Shown in pieces: positions 11,374 to 22,739 of a stretch of 64,000 nucleotides of DNA (position 1 is the stretch's first letter; each line of letters opens with the position of its first letter). Source of the stretch: Proteles cristata cristata (lineage: Eukaryota; Chordata; Mammalia; Carnivora; Hyaenidae). The notes beneath the pieces were generated by a model. The model saw only the letters and a program-made list of their open reading frames with translations. It was not told the DNA's origin and searched no databases. A program made the translations under genes and the position numbers. The DNA lies in the NCBI GenBank assembly GCA_017311185.1, contig JAESUZ010001723.1, positions 1,178,001-1,242,000 of the forward strand, written 5' to 3'.

Positions 11374-12129
11374 TAAGCTTTTCTCTTCTAGTCCCTCACA
11401 CCACACACATACGCATACACAAACACACACAAAGTAGGTTCCAGAGGCAAGTTTTTGAGAGGGGAGATAACAGTTCCTCTAGACAAATACTACTGTTTAG
11501 GAACTGTCATGCCTTGTACTGTCTTTGTAGCATCATTCAATAGGCTTTATACTCGCTCCAGAGGAAAATCCCATTAAGCTCAGGGCAATGTGGATATTTG
11601 CTTGTGGCTGTTTCAGCCAGGCCAAGAGAGGAAGAAAAGTTTAGGAGATTAGTGAGTTTGGTCCACTGTGAAATCCTCTATAGTCAAGAGGAAGGAAGGA
11701 TTAGAAAAAAAGGCTGAAATGTCTAAACATATAAAGTCCTTTCCTAGGGGCTTCAAGATTGGGCCAAAAGAGAGAATAGAGGAACACCATGGCACCTCTG
11801 TTAGTGTCTCTAAAGGGTGATTCCAAGACAGCTGCAACCATACAAGTACTTGGTGTAGCTTACAAACAGACACCAGGGATTCCTTATCCTGATTCAGACA
11901 CCTTGATGAAACAACTGAAATTAGATTAGGGTCATCTCTTGAAAACTCCATGTGACAAGAGTCTCCATAGCCTTGGCACTACCTCTTTCCCTGCTACACG
12001 GGAAGGTATGGCCTTCCAAAAGGTTAAGGCCCACACACAAATGAAAACTCACAGGATTTTTCCATGGTTACTCAAAAGTGTACAGTCCAGCATACCCACT
12101 TAAATAGAAAACCTGAGTGAGAGTTTTAT

Positions 12130-12383
12130 CATGTGAAATCATATGGTATTTGACTTTCAGTCTGACTTATTTTACCTAGCATAATGCTCTCTAGGTCCAT
12201 CCATGTTGTCACAAATGGCAAGATCTCATCTTTTTTTTTTTTTAAAGCTGCATAATATTCCATTTGTGTGTGTACACACGTGTGCGTGTGTACCATATAT
12301 TATTTATTCATCTATCGATGGACACACCTGGGTTGCTTCCACATTTTGGCTATTGTAAATAATGCTGCAATAAACACAGGGGT
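12130..12383 (-). mobile_element. Old L1 fragment, left piece
   Basis: The text catatggtatttgactttca, ttattttacctagcataatg, ctaggtccatccatgttgtc and attttggctattgtaaataa is the reversed 3' part of L1 ORF2. It is clearly older than the young L1s in the window. It is interrupted by the L1 insertion at 12398-12741 and continues at 12756. Confidence 0.85.
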
Positions 12384-12397
12384 GCGCATATCTTTTT

Positions 12398-12741
12398 TTA
12401 AAAATTTTTATTTATTTATTTATTTTACAAATAGTTTATTGTCAAGGTGGTTTCCATATAACACACAGTGCTCATCCCCACAAGTGCCCCCCTCCATGTC
12501 CATCTACCCCCCTCTCCTCCCCAAACCCATCAGTCCTCAGTTTGTTCTCAGCATTCAAGAGTCTCTCATGGTTTGCCTCTCTCCCTTTTTGCAAATGACA
12601 TATCAGACAAAGGGTTAATATCCAAAATCTATAAGGAACTCAACAAACTCCACACCTGAAAAACAAACAACCCAGTAAAGAAATGGGCAGAAGATATGAA
12701 CAGACACTTCTCCAAAGAGGACATCCAAATGGCCAACAGAC
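12398..12741 (-). mobile_element. Short young L1 with inverted 5' part (twin-primed)
   Basis: The left part (12398 to about 12587) is the reversed L1 3' end: T-rich tail, acaaatagtttattgtcaag, then agagtctctcatggtttgcc. The right part (about 12588-12741) is forward ORF2 text: caaatgacatatcagacaaa through gacatccaaatggccaacag. The two parts therefore point in opposite directions. Target-site repeats gcgcatatcttttt (12384-12397) and gcacatatcttttt (12742-12755) flank it. It lies inside an older L1. Confidence 0.9.
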
Positions 12742-12755
12742 GCACATATCTTTTT

Positions 12756-12955
12756 GAATTAGCACTTTTGTTTTCTTTGGGTAAAAAACCAGTAGTGGCA
12801 TTATTGGATCATATGGTATTTCTGTTTTTTGTGGTGAGTACAACATAATGTATAGAGAAAATGAATAATTACGCTGTACACCTGAAACGAATGTAATGTT
12901 GTGGGTCAACTACACTCAAATAATCAAAAAAGATATCAAAGAGTCAAGAACCAAA
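12756..12955 (+). mobile_element. Old L1 fragment, right piece with 3' end
   Basis: From 12756 to about 12825 the text (ttttctttgggtaaaaaacc, attattggatcatatggtat) continues the reversed ORF2 part of the older L1. From about 12826 it switches to forward 3'-end text: tggtgagtacaacataatg, acgctgtacacctgaaacga, gtgggtcaactacactcaaa. The older element therefore also looks inverted at its 5' side. Confidence 0.7.
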
Positions 12956-14400
12956 AACAAATAGTAAAGACTTAACAACAGAAAAAGAGTTGTATCATGT
13001 GCCATCCAGGAGTACACGCAATGTGAAGTGCAACTAAATAAAAGGGTTTGTATTGAAGCCATTCAGAAATAAAGGAAATTAGAAATTAGCTTAATTTTAT
13101 TACTCAGTCAGTGGCTCTTCAGACTCCTGAGCCAGTATAAATGAGCCTCAGTTACTTGGAGATGTTGTAAAGAATGATCAAAGATGAGGTTCTTATAGTC
13201 CAGAGCTGTGAGGATGATTTCCTACTTATAGAATTCCTTCCAAACAAAGGAAGAGGGAGAGTGTTCTTTAAGATGAGCACTTGTGAAATAGCAACTCAGT
13301 TGGAAATCAAAAGTGAGAGGTGCTGGCAGCAGCACATCCAGCCCTTCCTGTCTGACGTGCACACTGTCTCATCTCTTCCAACCAGTCAGTACAACAGAGT
13401 GCCCAGCTGGTGAGGATTCAAAGACTTGTCTTGCTGTCAGCTTTTTTTTTTTTTTTTGTCACTTTCTAGGTTTACAAGATCAGTAGTTACTTTCTTCAAC
13501 AGAAATCTGACTATAGTTTGTCATAAATAACATACTCCCCCTCTCACTTCAGAAGAGTCTTGAAAATTAACTCCCTCCCTCCAATAGATGGTGTCACTTC
13601 AGCATTTCTCCAATAAAATACTAATGGTTTTTGGTAGTATTGTGGAGATAGTGCTTTGTCAATCACATCCACAGTGCCAATGTGTATTACCTCATTCACC
13701 TCTCTGCTTCATGTCTTGGTTCAGCCATTATCATCTCTCCTCTGGACCAGTGTAATCACCTCCTAACTGATCTTGCAAATGTCTCCTTTTCCTGAATACC
13801 AAGGGGCTACTTAAATCATCTGAAACTAAGTGGATGTAGTGTCATCAGCATATTTTAACCAATCACTGGGATATTTTGTAAGGAAAAATTATAAATGTAA
13901 GCATTTATTAAATAATCAAATGAGTTGTGAGTATAATGAAGCATGATAATGTTATACCCAATCAAATTAATATTTAGAGCATGATTACTGATGTTGGTAG
14001 TTAATTGTAAGACACAGGAGGGATTATGATCAAAAAGAGGTCTGTATGCCTCTGTAGCAGTCCACTCTCCTCACTGAAGAGATAACCAGCACAGCACTTC
14101 AACTACTACATGTCGAGGGGCTTTATGAAAGGGATCAGACAGAGATGTGAGAGGTTTTTGGTTTTCTACGTGGGATTCCCAAGCATCCAGAAGCACCAGA
14201 GCAGGTGTGCAGGCTCTGTTCAACAGAGTTCAGAGGACTCTTCTCATTCACTCATGTACCAGAGCACATGTTAGCATTTGCCTCTTCCCTACCACCTCCT
14301 TAACTTCTAAATTTCTGTGTTTATGATGGGTATTCACCCAATTCTCTTCTCATCTTTCCCCAAGGTGAGCAACACAAAAAAAGTTTAAGAAATTAAAAAA
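12956..14400. other. DOCK3 intron, nothing recognised
   Basis: Unique-looking intron. A poly-T run at 13441-13457 marks an unidentified, possibly very old insertion. Small open frames such as 13174-13413 show no family motif and no splice sites that would fit DOCK3. Confidence 0.45.
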
Positions 14401-14408
14401 ATATTTTT

Positions 14409-14618
14409 GATGTTTTTTAAACATTTATTTCTGAGAGAGAGAGACAGCATGAGCAGAAGAGGGTCGGAGAGAGAGGGAGACACAGAATCTGAAACAGGCT
14501 CCAAGCTCTGAGCTGGCTGTCAGCACAGAGCCCGATGCGGGGCTCAAACCCATGAACCGTGAGATCATGACCTGAGCCGAAGTTGGATGCTTAACTGACT
14601 GAGCCACTCAGGTGCCCC
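14409..14618 (-). mobile_element. Can-SINE, intermediate subfamily
   Basis: It reads from aaacatttatttctgagaga to gagccactcaggtgcccc. The middle contains gagctggctgtcagcacaga, an extra-length variant that resembles the young group at this point but keeps the older head. Confidence 0.93.
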
Positions 14619-15390
14619 ATGTTTAAGAAATTTTAAAGATTTCCATGTTTGTAAGACCTTTAAGTTTGCATTTTTAGAAGGGGCCTACTATAGGTAGGCA
14701 ACGGTTAGGGTATATTTCAATATTTTATTTCCCTTAATTGTGTAAGATAGGTATTGTCATGTTCATTTTACTGAGAACAGTGAAATGAAGCTTGAGTCTA
14801 AACATAGGTCTCCCTGGTCCCCAAAGCTGGTGCAGAGAAAACGAATCTAAAGAGTACTATAGCCCTGAAAACCTTACTCCTACACTAGGCTTCAGGGTAC
14901 TTGTGTCCCTGATGTCAGTCAGCATTCCCAATTTGTCTCTACCTAACTGCAACTATCATGACTATGGTTTAAAACTGAATTTAGTGCAAATACTCCATAT
15001 TAAAATTCTTTCTCATTGGGTGTGACCTGCTTTATTTTGGCCTTTATTTTGTTGAAAGTCCTAAAAAGCTGGAAAATAGGCAACAACCTACAGATTTAAG
15101 AACACTACTGATGCTGACCACTGTTTCATGTAGTCCTTACTCACAGTGCAGAAGAGAGAAGTATCCATAAGAATGGAGAAAAACAGCACATATTTCTATA
15201 AAAATGGCCTATTTGAACAGAATCTCTAAGACCAATCTGACACAAATAAACCAATTTGATATATTCTGGATGTGTACTCATAGCCATGAGAAACTGTATT
15301 TTTATTTATGAGACATTTAAGCTATTTTTTTTTTTTACAACTTATATATGTTTATTTTGGCACAAACTATTTTAAAAAAGACAAATAGCT

Positions 15391-15426
15391 TGTGTGTGTG
15401 TGCGCACGCGCGCACACACACACACA
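15391..15426. repeat. (TG)n-GCGC-(CA)n palindromic microsatellite
   Basis: A TG run leads through gcgcacgcgcgc into a CA run, giving a near-perfect inverted repeat of about 36 bases made of alternating purine and pyrimidine. Such sequence can form Z-DNA or a cruciform. Confidence 0.9.
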
Positions 15427-15711
15427 CTTTAACAGGAATACTTAATTTAACTTTTCTTTCCAGGTGATAGAAGGGATTCTTCCAAGGGTAACATTTTTGC
15501 CCCTATTAGTCACTTTCCTGGGAGAAGAAGTGACTTCTTTGGCCAATGCTTTTAGAAGAAGGACCAGGGCATGAAAATCTCATTTCTGCCTCTCCCTTCT
15601 TTTGGGACCAACCTATTTGCTGAAAACACACAATCCCTCTGTGCCACCACAGAGGCTCCACATTGATGATGAGTCTAATAGTCTAATTCAGGGTTCATGT
15701 TAATCACAAGT

Positions 15712-16174
15712 TGTAGCGGGTTGAATGGTGGCCCCTAAAAATCCATGTCCTAATCCCTGGAACCTGTGAATGTTATCTTATTTGGAAATAGGGTCTTTGT
15801 AGATATAATTAAACTAAGGATCTTGAGATCAGTAGATAATCCTGGATGATCTGGGTGAGTCCAACTTCAATGACAAATGTCCTTAGAGAAAGGCAGGAGA
15901 AGATTTAAGAGATGAGAAGTTGTTACAGACAGAAGAAGAGGAGGCAATGTGACCACAGAAGCAGAATTAGAAAGATGAAACCCAAAGACAAGGCAGGCTT
16001 GACAGCTCATAGAAGATGCTAAGAACAAATTTTCCCCTAGACCTTCCAGGAGGAGTGTGGTCCTGCTGCCATCTTGATTTCAGATTTGTGGCCTCCAGAT
16101 TGTGAGAATAAATTTCTGTTATAAATCAACACAGTTGTGGTAATTTGTTATAACAGCCATGGGAAACAAACACA
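15712..16174 (+). mobile_element. Mammalian LTR-type element (MaLR-like, solo)
   Basis: It begins tgtagcgggttgaatggtgg and ends near gggaaacaaacaca, so it has TG...CA ends. It contains ttatttggaaatagggtctt, the 'gaagaagaggaggcaatgtg' middle and 'ttgtggcctccagattgtga' followed by an AATAAA signal near 16107. This is the arrangement of an old, solo endogenous-retrovirus-like LTR of the MaLR/MER group. No internal coding region is attached. The exact family name is uncertain. Confidence 0.65.
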
Positions 16175-16474
16175 AAAGTCCATGTGGCTCATTGATCTAA
16201 ATAAACCATGATTTCAAATTTAAGTTTTCTTGCTAATAAAAGTCTTTCATGTTTATCTATACTTCTTACAATACACACATGCATATATACATGTACACAC
16301 TCTAAATTTCGATTCTACTCTATATAGTATATCCATTTTTATTTATACCAGCTGAACATTTTGCTCTCAGAACTAATCTACTGATACCCATTACCTTCCT
16401 CAAACTGCAACAAACAGCATTTTATTCTGAGTTTACTAAGCTGAAATTGTTAAATAATTGGGAATGAAGACTGA

Positions 16475-16700
16475 CCTTCGTCAAGTATCTTTTTTTGATA
16501 TCAGAATGATTATATGGCTTTTCACTTTTGGATAACTAATATGCATTATATGCTAATTGCACTGTGATCAGAGAGCATGTCTTGTGTCTTATGGAATTTA
16601 TGGAAATTTTTTCTATGAATAAATTTGTAAATGTTCCACAGGCACTGGAAAAGATGTATTCTGTTGATTGGATAAAAGATTTGTTTAGAGCTGGGAGGAC
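16475..16700 (-). mobile_element. Ancient L1 internal fragment
   Basis: The text actgtgatcagagagcatgt, atgttccacaggcactggaa and aagatgtattctgttgattg matches the reversed middle of L1 ORF2 as found in old L1 families. The boundaries are vague. Confidence 0.5.
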
Positions 16701-16809
16701 CATATGGCTTGATGAGCTGGGATACTACATTTACACCTGCTGTTCTGGCATCAACAGCACTCCTTTTGACTATCAGAATGTCCTGATTTAGATGATAAAT
16801 TATGTTCAC

Positions 16810-16930
16810 CCTACCTGGAGGCAGGAGAGTAAGAGGTTAAGAGCATGGTCTCTTACCAAGCTGCTCAGGCACATGCCTCATGACTCTATGCCCTGTTTCC
16901 TTATCCATAAAAGAGGGGTAACAACAGCCT
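16810..16930 (+). repeat. MIR relic
   Basis: The text agtaagaggttaagagcatg, tctatgccctgtttccttat and ccataaaagaggggtaacaa is the core of an old tRNA-derived MIR SINE. Confidence 0.65.
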
Positions 16931-17695
16931 ATGGTGAATGTTCAAAGATGCTGACTGTTATTTTCTGTCACATCAGTCTTATTCAGAGTCTCTCCCTAAG
17001 TCAGATTTATTTACCTGATTTAAATATTTATTTCCATCCTTACTTATTTTTGTCTTCCTGTATGTCAAGACACGTTAAACTCTCTTGCTTTCATTGTACT
17101 TTTATCTTCTCTTTGTATTTCTAATTAACTGACTATAATAATTTTGAGTCAACATTATTATATGCATAAGGGTCACAACAATGATATCTTCAGTATAAAT
17201 TCCACCACACATCAGTATAAAATGCCCTTTCTATTACTGTGGAGGGAAAAAAGGGCTTTCTGGAATTATGGCAAGCTGGAGGTAGAGAGGTCAGTAAGGA
17301 CACCTGGGCTCTGGCTCTCCTTTCTCTCACCAGTTAATGAGGAAACATGGAACACCAGGTCTTCAGGCCAACACATCTCACTGCCACAGGACGTAGCAAC
17401 TCCCACCAGTTAAGAAGGCTGAATTTGGTCAACTTCCTTTAAACTGAACTACATGAACTGTTGGGCAAATTTCTCCAGAATGGGATTATGAATTCTCAAT
17501 CTAAGGGCTAGCAGAGTAGTAACCTTCCAATTTGCAGAGACCAAGTAATCTGGGGCTGGTCCTGCTGAGGATTCTGGGGCTGAGAGAGTAAGTGGTGCTG
17601 TCATGTGCTGTCTCTGTGCCTGCCCTGAGAGGCCACTTTGCTTCCAGTGAGATCGTGTGTTCTTGGAGGATGAAATATGAAACTGACTTTACCTT

Positions 17696-17729
17696 TAGAG
17701 AGAGAGAGGGGGAGAGAGGTGGGGGGGGG

Positions 17730-17768
<39 letters not shown>
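17696..17768 (+). repeat. (GA)n / poly-purine microsatellite
   Basis: About 70 bases of GA repeats with a run of nine G in the middle (around 17722-17730). Frames that cross it on either strand are low-complexity and not genes. Confidence 0.95.
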
Positions 17769-17876
17769 TGTTCTTTTTCTATTAGTCCTGACACTCCTGA
17801 CATAGCACACCCATTTCATACCTTTTACCTTACAATTTATCATCAATATTGTGACACTTGTTTGTATTTGATTCTT

Positions 17877-18118
17877 TTTTAAAAATGTTAATGTTTTTAT
17901 TTATTTCTGAGAGAGAGAGCGCGCGCGAGAGAGGGAGGGAGACAGCGTGAGCAGGGGAGGGTCAGATAGAGGAGGAGACACAGAATCCGAAGCAGGCTCC
18001 AGGCTCTGAGCAAGCTGTCAGCACAGAGCCTGACATGGGGCTCAAACCCACAAACCATGAGATCATGACCTGAGTCGAAGTTGAGCGCTCAACCGACCGA
18101 GCCACCCAGGCGCCCCCT
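17877..18118 (-). mobile_element. Can-SINE, CpG-rich copy
   Basis: The tail side (atgtttttatttatttctga, with a GCGCGCG interruption in the GA run) leads to a well-kept head, ccgagccacccaggcgcccc. The direct repeat tatttgattctt flanks it at 17865-17876 and 18119-18130. Confidence 0.95.
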
Positions 18119-18327
18119 TATTTGATTCTTATATTTAGCTGCTTTATTTTTATACTTCTTGTGTATCATTGTTACGAATATCATGAGTATCATATGTATA
18201 GATTCTGTGTGTTTACTTTATTTTGGAAATTTTTACCTAAAAGAATTTTCCTTCATCTCAATTATCTTAATTGTTATAAATGATATGAATGGGTCTTCTT
18301 TTGTCCTTTCCTCTAGGCTTTCTGATT

Positions 18328-18426
18328 TTTTTTACTTTTATTGTTATTTTAAATTTATATCCAAGTTAGTTAGCATATAGTGCAACAATGATTTCAGGAG
18401 TAGATTCCTTAATGCCTCTTACCCCT
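18328..18426 (-). mobile_element. Very short 5'-truncated L1 3' end
   Basis: Only about 100 bases of reversed L1 3' UTR are present: poly-T side, aaatttatatccaagttagt, tagcatatagtgcaacaatg, ttcaggagtagattccttaa. The 14-base duplication taggctttctgatt lies at 18314-18327 and 18427-18440. Confidence 0.9.
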
Positions 18427-18440
18427 TAGGCTTTCTGATT

Positions 18441-19490
18441 CTTAAATGCTCTTTTACAGCAGTTTTTTGTACTGTATGGTCTATGTTCTTACATGTATCT
18501 TTGTGATGGATGATTATATATCCTTCATTTATTTCTACTAGGGTTTAATTCAGGTTAGACATGTTCAAATTTTTACACAAATATTAATGCAGTTTTTAAT
18601 CCAATTTGTGTCTTTATTATTATTAGTTAATAAAAATATGATAACCCGTGCTACAGCAACAAAAGCTACCCATTGGCCATAAAGAATTGACACTTAAGAA
18701 TAACATGTCAAGTAAAGTCTATAATATGCCTTCTATTCCTAGAATTTTTTGTTATTGTTGCTGTTTTTGAATCATTATAGGATAAATGAAAGATTAACTT
18801 TTAAATTAAAATATGATCACTACCATTCTCTTGTTCTATGAAGAAATGCCATTAGTTCACTGAGTCACTTACTCAACTGTGGTGTTGACCATCTCTTTCT
18901 TCCTTGATAAGGTGGTGAACTCCCACTCAGTGCACAGGATTGGTATAAAGTTTCAATGTGATTATATATCTAGAAGGGCTCTGAAAGAGCACAGAATATG
19001 AAGCAAATGTACACTGGCATTACTACTAAGAATAGGCTGACATTTTATGTGACTCTATAGAGTAATGAAGATATTATGCATGGAATTATACAGAATTTGT
19101 AGTTTACATGTAAAAGTGGAACTTGCCAATAACCAAGAGTCATTAGCAAAAAAACAAGAAACAAAAAACAGGAAACTCCTTTTTAGATGACATGCAGCAT
19201 GCCCATTACTTGGTTATACCTCATTTCCTCTCATTTATTTACCAGTTTTTTCTTGTTTGATTCACTAGTTCATATGGATTTTTTTGGTCTCTTATATTAC
19301 CTTATTTCTTTTTTTTCAAATTTTATAGATGAGGTAACTGAAGTTCAGGGGATTAGGGTGATTTCTGCAAATCTTACAGCTTCTAATCTACCAATCACCT
19401 CATCTATCCAATTACCTAATAGATGAAAGTATTATCTTAAAAAGAATCAAGATGGGGTCATACATACCACTGGATACTTTTATTTATTTT
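18441..19490. other. DOCK3 intron, nothing recognised
   Basis: AT-rich intron with only short chance frames. Confidence 0.5.
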
Positions 19491-19494
19491 ATTT

Positions 19495-19699
19495 TAGTTT
19501 TTTAAATGTTTACTTATTTTTGAGAGAGAGCACAAGCAGGGAAGGGGCAAGGAGAGAGGGAGACACAGAATCTGAAGCAGGCTCCAGGCTCTGAGCTGTC
19601 ACCACAGAGCCAGAAGCGGGGCTCCAACCCACAAACCGGTGAGATCATGACCTGAGTTGAAGTCGGATGCTCAACTGACTGAGCCAACCAGGAACCCCC
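19495..19699 (-). mobile_element. Can-SINE, older copy
   Basis: It reads from tttatttattttattttagt through agagagagcacaagcaggga to a decayed head, gagccaaccaggaaccccca. Confidence 0.92.
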
Positions 19700-20760
19700 A
19701 TCTGGCTACTGTTAAATTGGCTACTAAAGTTGTTATATGAAGGCAGTTCTGTGTTTGTCTACTCTTACAGCCATCATTCTTTCAATGTCACTCTCCCTGC
19801 AGAACAGAAAAGGAAGGGAGAACACACGTGTGTCTTCCAAGCCTGTGGCAGAGAATACTTGGGAACTCAATGAGCCAATACTTATGTCTATGTTAGAGTC
19901 ATGACCTTCTCACTTCTACATGAGAACAGAGCTGACTTAATCTCAAGCTGACTTAATCCTGAGCTGACTTTCTTTACTCTGGCTTATGCTTAATGAGTTC
20001 TGTTTTGCAGCAGCACACACATACACACAAACAAATCCACTGGGCTCTGAGGCTAGAGACAGTAGGCACTGCAAGTCAAAACAGAGTAGTTCCATGGCCA
20101 TAGACCTTTTGGATTTAGGTCTTCTTTGTATGGCCTGAGCAGACATTTGCTGTAGATGCTCATACACTGACAACATACACAGCAGGTAATAGTCCTGGTG
20201 GATGATGATCCATGGAAAATTGGAAAGGAAATGCATAGAAATTGGGAAGGCCTGAGCTAGGAGAGGGAGAAATATGAGTTACTGCCTTAACTGAGTTGCA
20301 AGTGAGAAGGAGTATTTTCATTTAATGTTGTTATACCTAAAGACTTAAGCCTTTATTTTTTGTCTGTACCAAAACAGGATGGTCCAATGGCCCTTTACCC
20401 ATCTAAGAATAGCTGCTTGTTTAAGAATGACTCCTAAACATGTACTCTCAACTTGAGGCAGTTTCATGGATAAGGTGGCTATGAAACAAAGACTCTAAAA
20501 GCAGCGTTCAGAGGAAATGGCTGTTACAAGGATACAAGGAGAGGGTCCCTTCCAATCATCACAAAAGAGAAAAGTTTGCCACCTTATTTTCCATTATCAC
20601 AAATCCATTCATGATATAGGGCATTCTCTGAATCCCTTTATTTTGAATGTCATAGCACTGTTTTGGGTAAGTTACATTAGCTTGAAATTATATATCAATC
20701 AATGCAAGTTTTAGATGCTTATACAGCTTACTGACAGAATTGGTTAAGAAAAAATTTTTA
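19700..20760. other. DOCK3 intron, nothing recognised
   Basis: No repeat, RNA gene or exon was identified here on either strand. Confidence 0.5.
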
Positions 20761-20761
20761 A

Positions 20762-20985
20762 GGGACGCTTAGGTGGCTCAGTCGGTTGGGTGACTGACTT
20801 CCGCTCAGGTCACCATCTCGCAGTCTAGTTTGAGCCCCACGTCAGGCTCTGTGCTGACAGCTCAGAACCTGGAGCCTGCTTCAGTTTCTGTGTCTCCCTC
20901 TTTCCCCCTCCCCTGCTCAACTCTGTATCTCTCTCTCTCTCAAAATTAAATAAGCATTAAAAATTTTTTAAAAAAGCAAAATTTT
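20762..20985 (+). mobile_element. Can-SINE, older copy
   Basis: The head gggacgcttaggtggctcag, the tRNA-like part tagtttgagccccacgtcag, CT-rich middle and tail aaaattaaataagcatt then A-runs are recognisable with many substitutions. Confidence 0.92.
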
Positions 20986-21254
20986 TTAAATAGCAAAACT
21001 ACACAGATTTAGTAATTATCCTTAGGCATGACTTCCAAATTGAAGAGTTGGATGTTACTGTAAAGCTCACCTTAAAAGCAGCAAGTAAATGGCTGTATCA
21101 TTAAGGTCACATACATGGGCCTGTGGGACAGATGAAGACACAGAAACATAAAGTGTCCAAATGTTCAGCAAAAATGTAATTTAGTCTCGAGATGAACTTT
21201 CAGTGAAAGTATCAAGGATTCAAAGAGTGATATATATCAAAAACAACCTGATGG

Positions 21255-21457
21255 GGGCACCTGGGTGGCTTAGTCGGTTAAGCGTCCGACTTTCGCTTAG
21301 GTCATGATCTCCCGGTTCATGGGTTCTAGCCCCGCGTCGGGCTCAGTGCTGACTGCCAGCTCAGAGCCTGGAGCTTGTTTCAGTCTGTGACTCCCTCTCT
21401 CTCTGACCCTCCCCTTCTCACGCTGTCTCTCTCTCCTAGAAATAAATAAAACATTAA
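21255..21457 (+). mobile_element. Can-SINE, young subfamily, host of a nested SINE
   Basis: The head is ggcacctgggtggcttagtc and its tail is cut at AAATAAAACATTAA (21444-21457) by the next SINE. The remainder of its tail lies at 21688-21727. The outer 16-base target duplication aaaaacaacctgatgg is at 21239-21254 and 21728-21743. Confidence 0.96.
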
Positions 21458-21687
21458 GGGGCGCCTGGGTGGCTTAGTAGGTTAAGCGTCTGACTTTCGC
21501 TTAGGTCATGATCTCGCGGTTCGTGGGTTCGAGCCCCGCGTCGGGCTCTGTGCTGGCTGCCAGCTTGGAGCCTGGAACCTGTTTCAGAGTCTGGGTCTCC
21601 CTCTCTCTCTGACCCTCCCCTGCTCACGCTGTCTCTCTCTCTCTCTCTCTCTCCTAGAAATAAACAAAAAACATTAAAAAAAAAAAG
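21458..21687 (+). mobile_element. Can-SINE nested in the tail of the preceding SINE
   Basis: A near-complete copy starting ggggcgcctgggtggcttag with B-box gggttcgagccc. It is flanked by the 14-base duplication aaataaaacattaa (21444-21457 and 21688-21701), which is itself tail sequence of the host SINE. It is therefore the younger of the two. Confidence 0.96.
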
Positions 21688-22266
21688 AAATAAAACATTA
21701 AAAAAAAAATTAAAAAAAAAACCAAACAAAAACAACCTGATGGAAGTGAAAATGTGCCTTGGAAAGCCATGTCAGATGACACAGAAAGTGCCTCGAATGT
21801 TGGCAAAAAACTGATGGCATGGTTGCATATGAAGAATTTGATTAAAATTTTCTCATCCCACATGAGAGTGGGGAAAAAGCAATAGTTCTCAATTTCATAT
21901 AACATGTGATTGAGTATGTAATGGGTAATACACATTTAATATGATTTAAAATATAACATAATAGATTTAATATTTAAGTAGTTTTTATTTATTTCATTAA
22001 GGTTGACCTAAAAATGTTTATTTGAACTGTCTCACTGTGAATTTGGAGAATGGTCATTACATATTCAGAAGCATTATGTATTTGGTCACATGCATCATTT
22101 ACAGCACTCTGACTTCACCCTAGTGTTGGCTTTGGCTTCTTAGCACTCTTCTCCTTTTGTGTCCTAGTCTCCAGGTTCAATATGCCCTGTGCCTGCCTGT
22201 GACCCTACTTCCTCTGGCCAAGAGGAAACATATATTTATATCAGATTGAATTGCATATAGTGGTTA

Positions 22267-22722
22267 CAATAGCTAAAACATGGAAAGAGACTAAGTGTCC
22301 ATCATCGGATGAATGGATCAAAAAGATGTGGTTTATCTATACCATGGAATACTACGTGGCAATGAGAAACAATGAAATCTGGCCATGTGTAGCAACATGA
22401 ATGGACCTTGAGGGTGTTATGCTGAATGAAATAAGTCAGGCAGAGAAGGACAAATATATGTTTGCACGTATAGGAGGATTAGGAGGAACTTAACGGAGGA
22501 ACAAGGGGGAGAAGAAGGGGAAATGGTGGGGGAAAGGGAGAGAGGCAAACCATGAGAGACTCTTGAATGCTGACAAAAACTGAGGACTGATGGATGTGGG
22601 GGGGAGGGGGATGGGCATGGAGGAGGCACTTGTGGGGATGAGCACTGGGTGTTATGTGGAAACTAATTTGACAATAAACTATTTGTAAGAAAAATAAAAT
22701 AAAATAAATAAATTAAAAAAAA
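22267..22722 (+). mobile_element. 5'-truncated young L1 3' end
   Basis: It starts in the end of ORF2 (caatagctaaaacatggaaa, accatggaatactacgtggc), continues with the 3' UTR (cagagaaggacaaatatatg, G-rich tract near 22598-22612) and ends ttgacaataaactatttgta plus an A-rich tail. The target duplication gaattgcatatag lies at 22248-22260 and 22723-22735, extended by a further tggtta/gggtta. Confidence 0.95.
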
Positions 22723-22739
22723 GAATTGCATATAGGGGT

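Noticed and set aside
15712..16174. A complete endogenous retrovirus
   Set aside because: Only one LTR-like unit is visible; no second LTR and no internal coding sequence were found nearby.
17501..17882. Overlapping frames on both strands with long Ser-Leu or Glu-Arg runs
   Set aside because: They are translations of a GA microsatellite.
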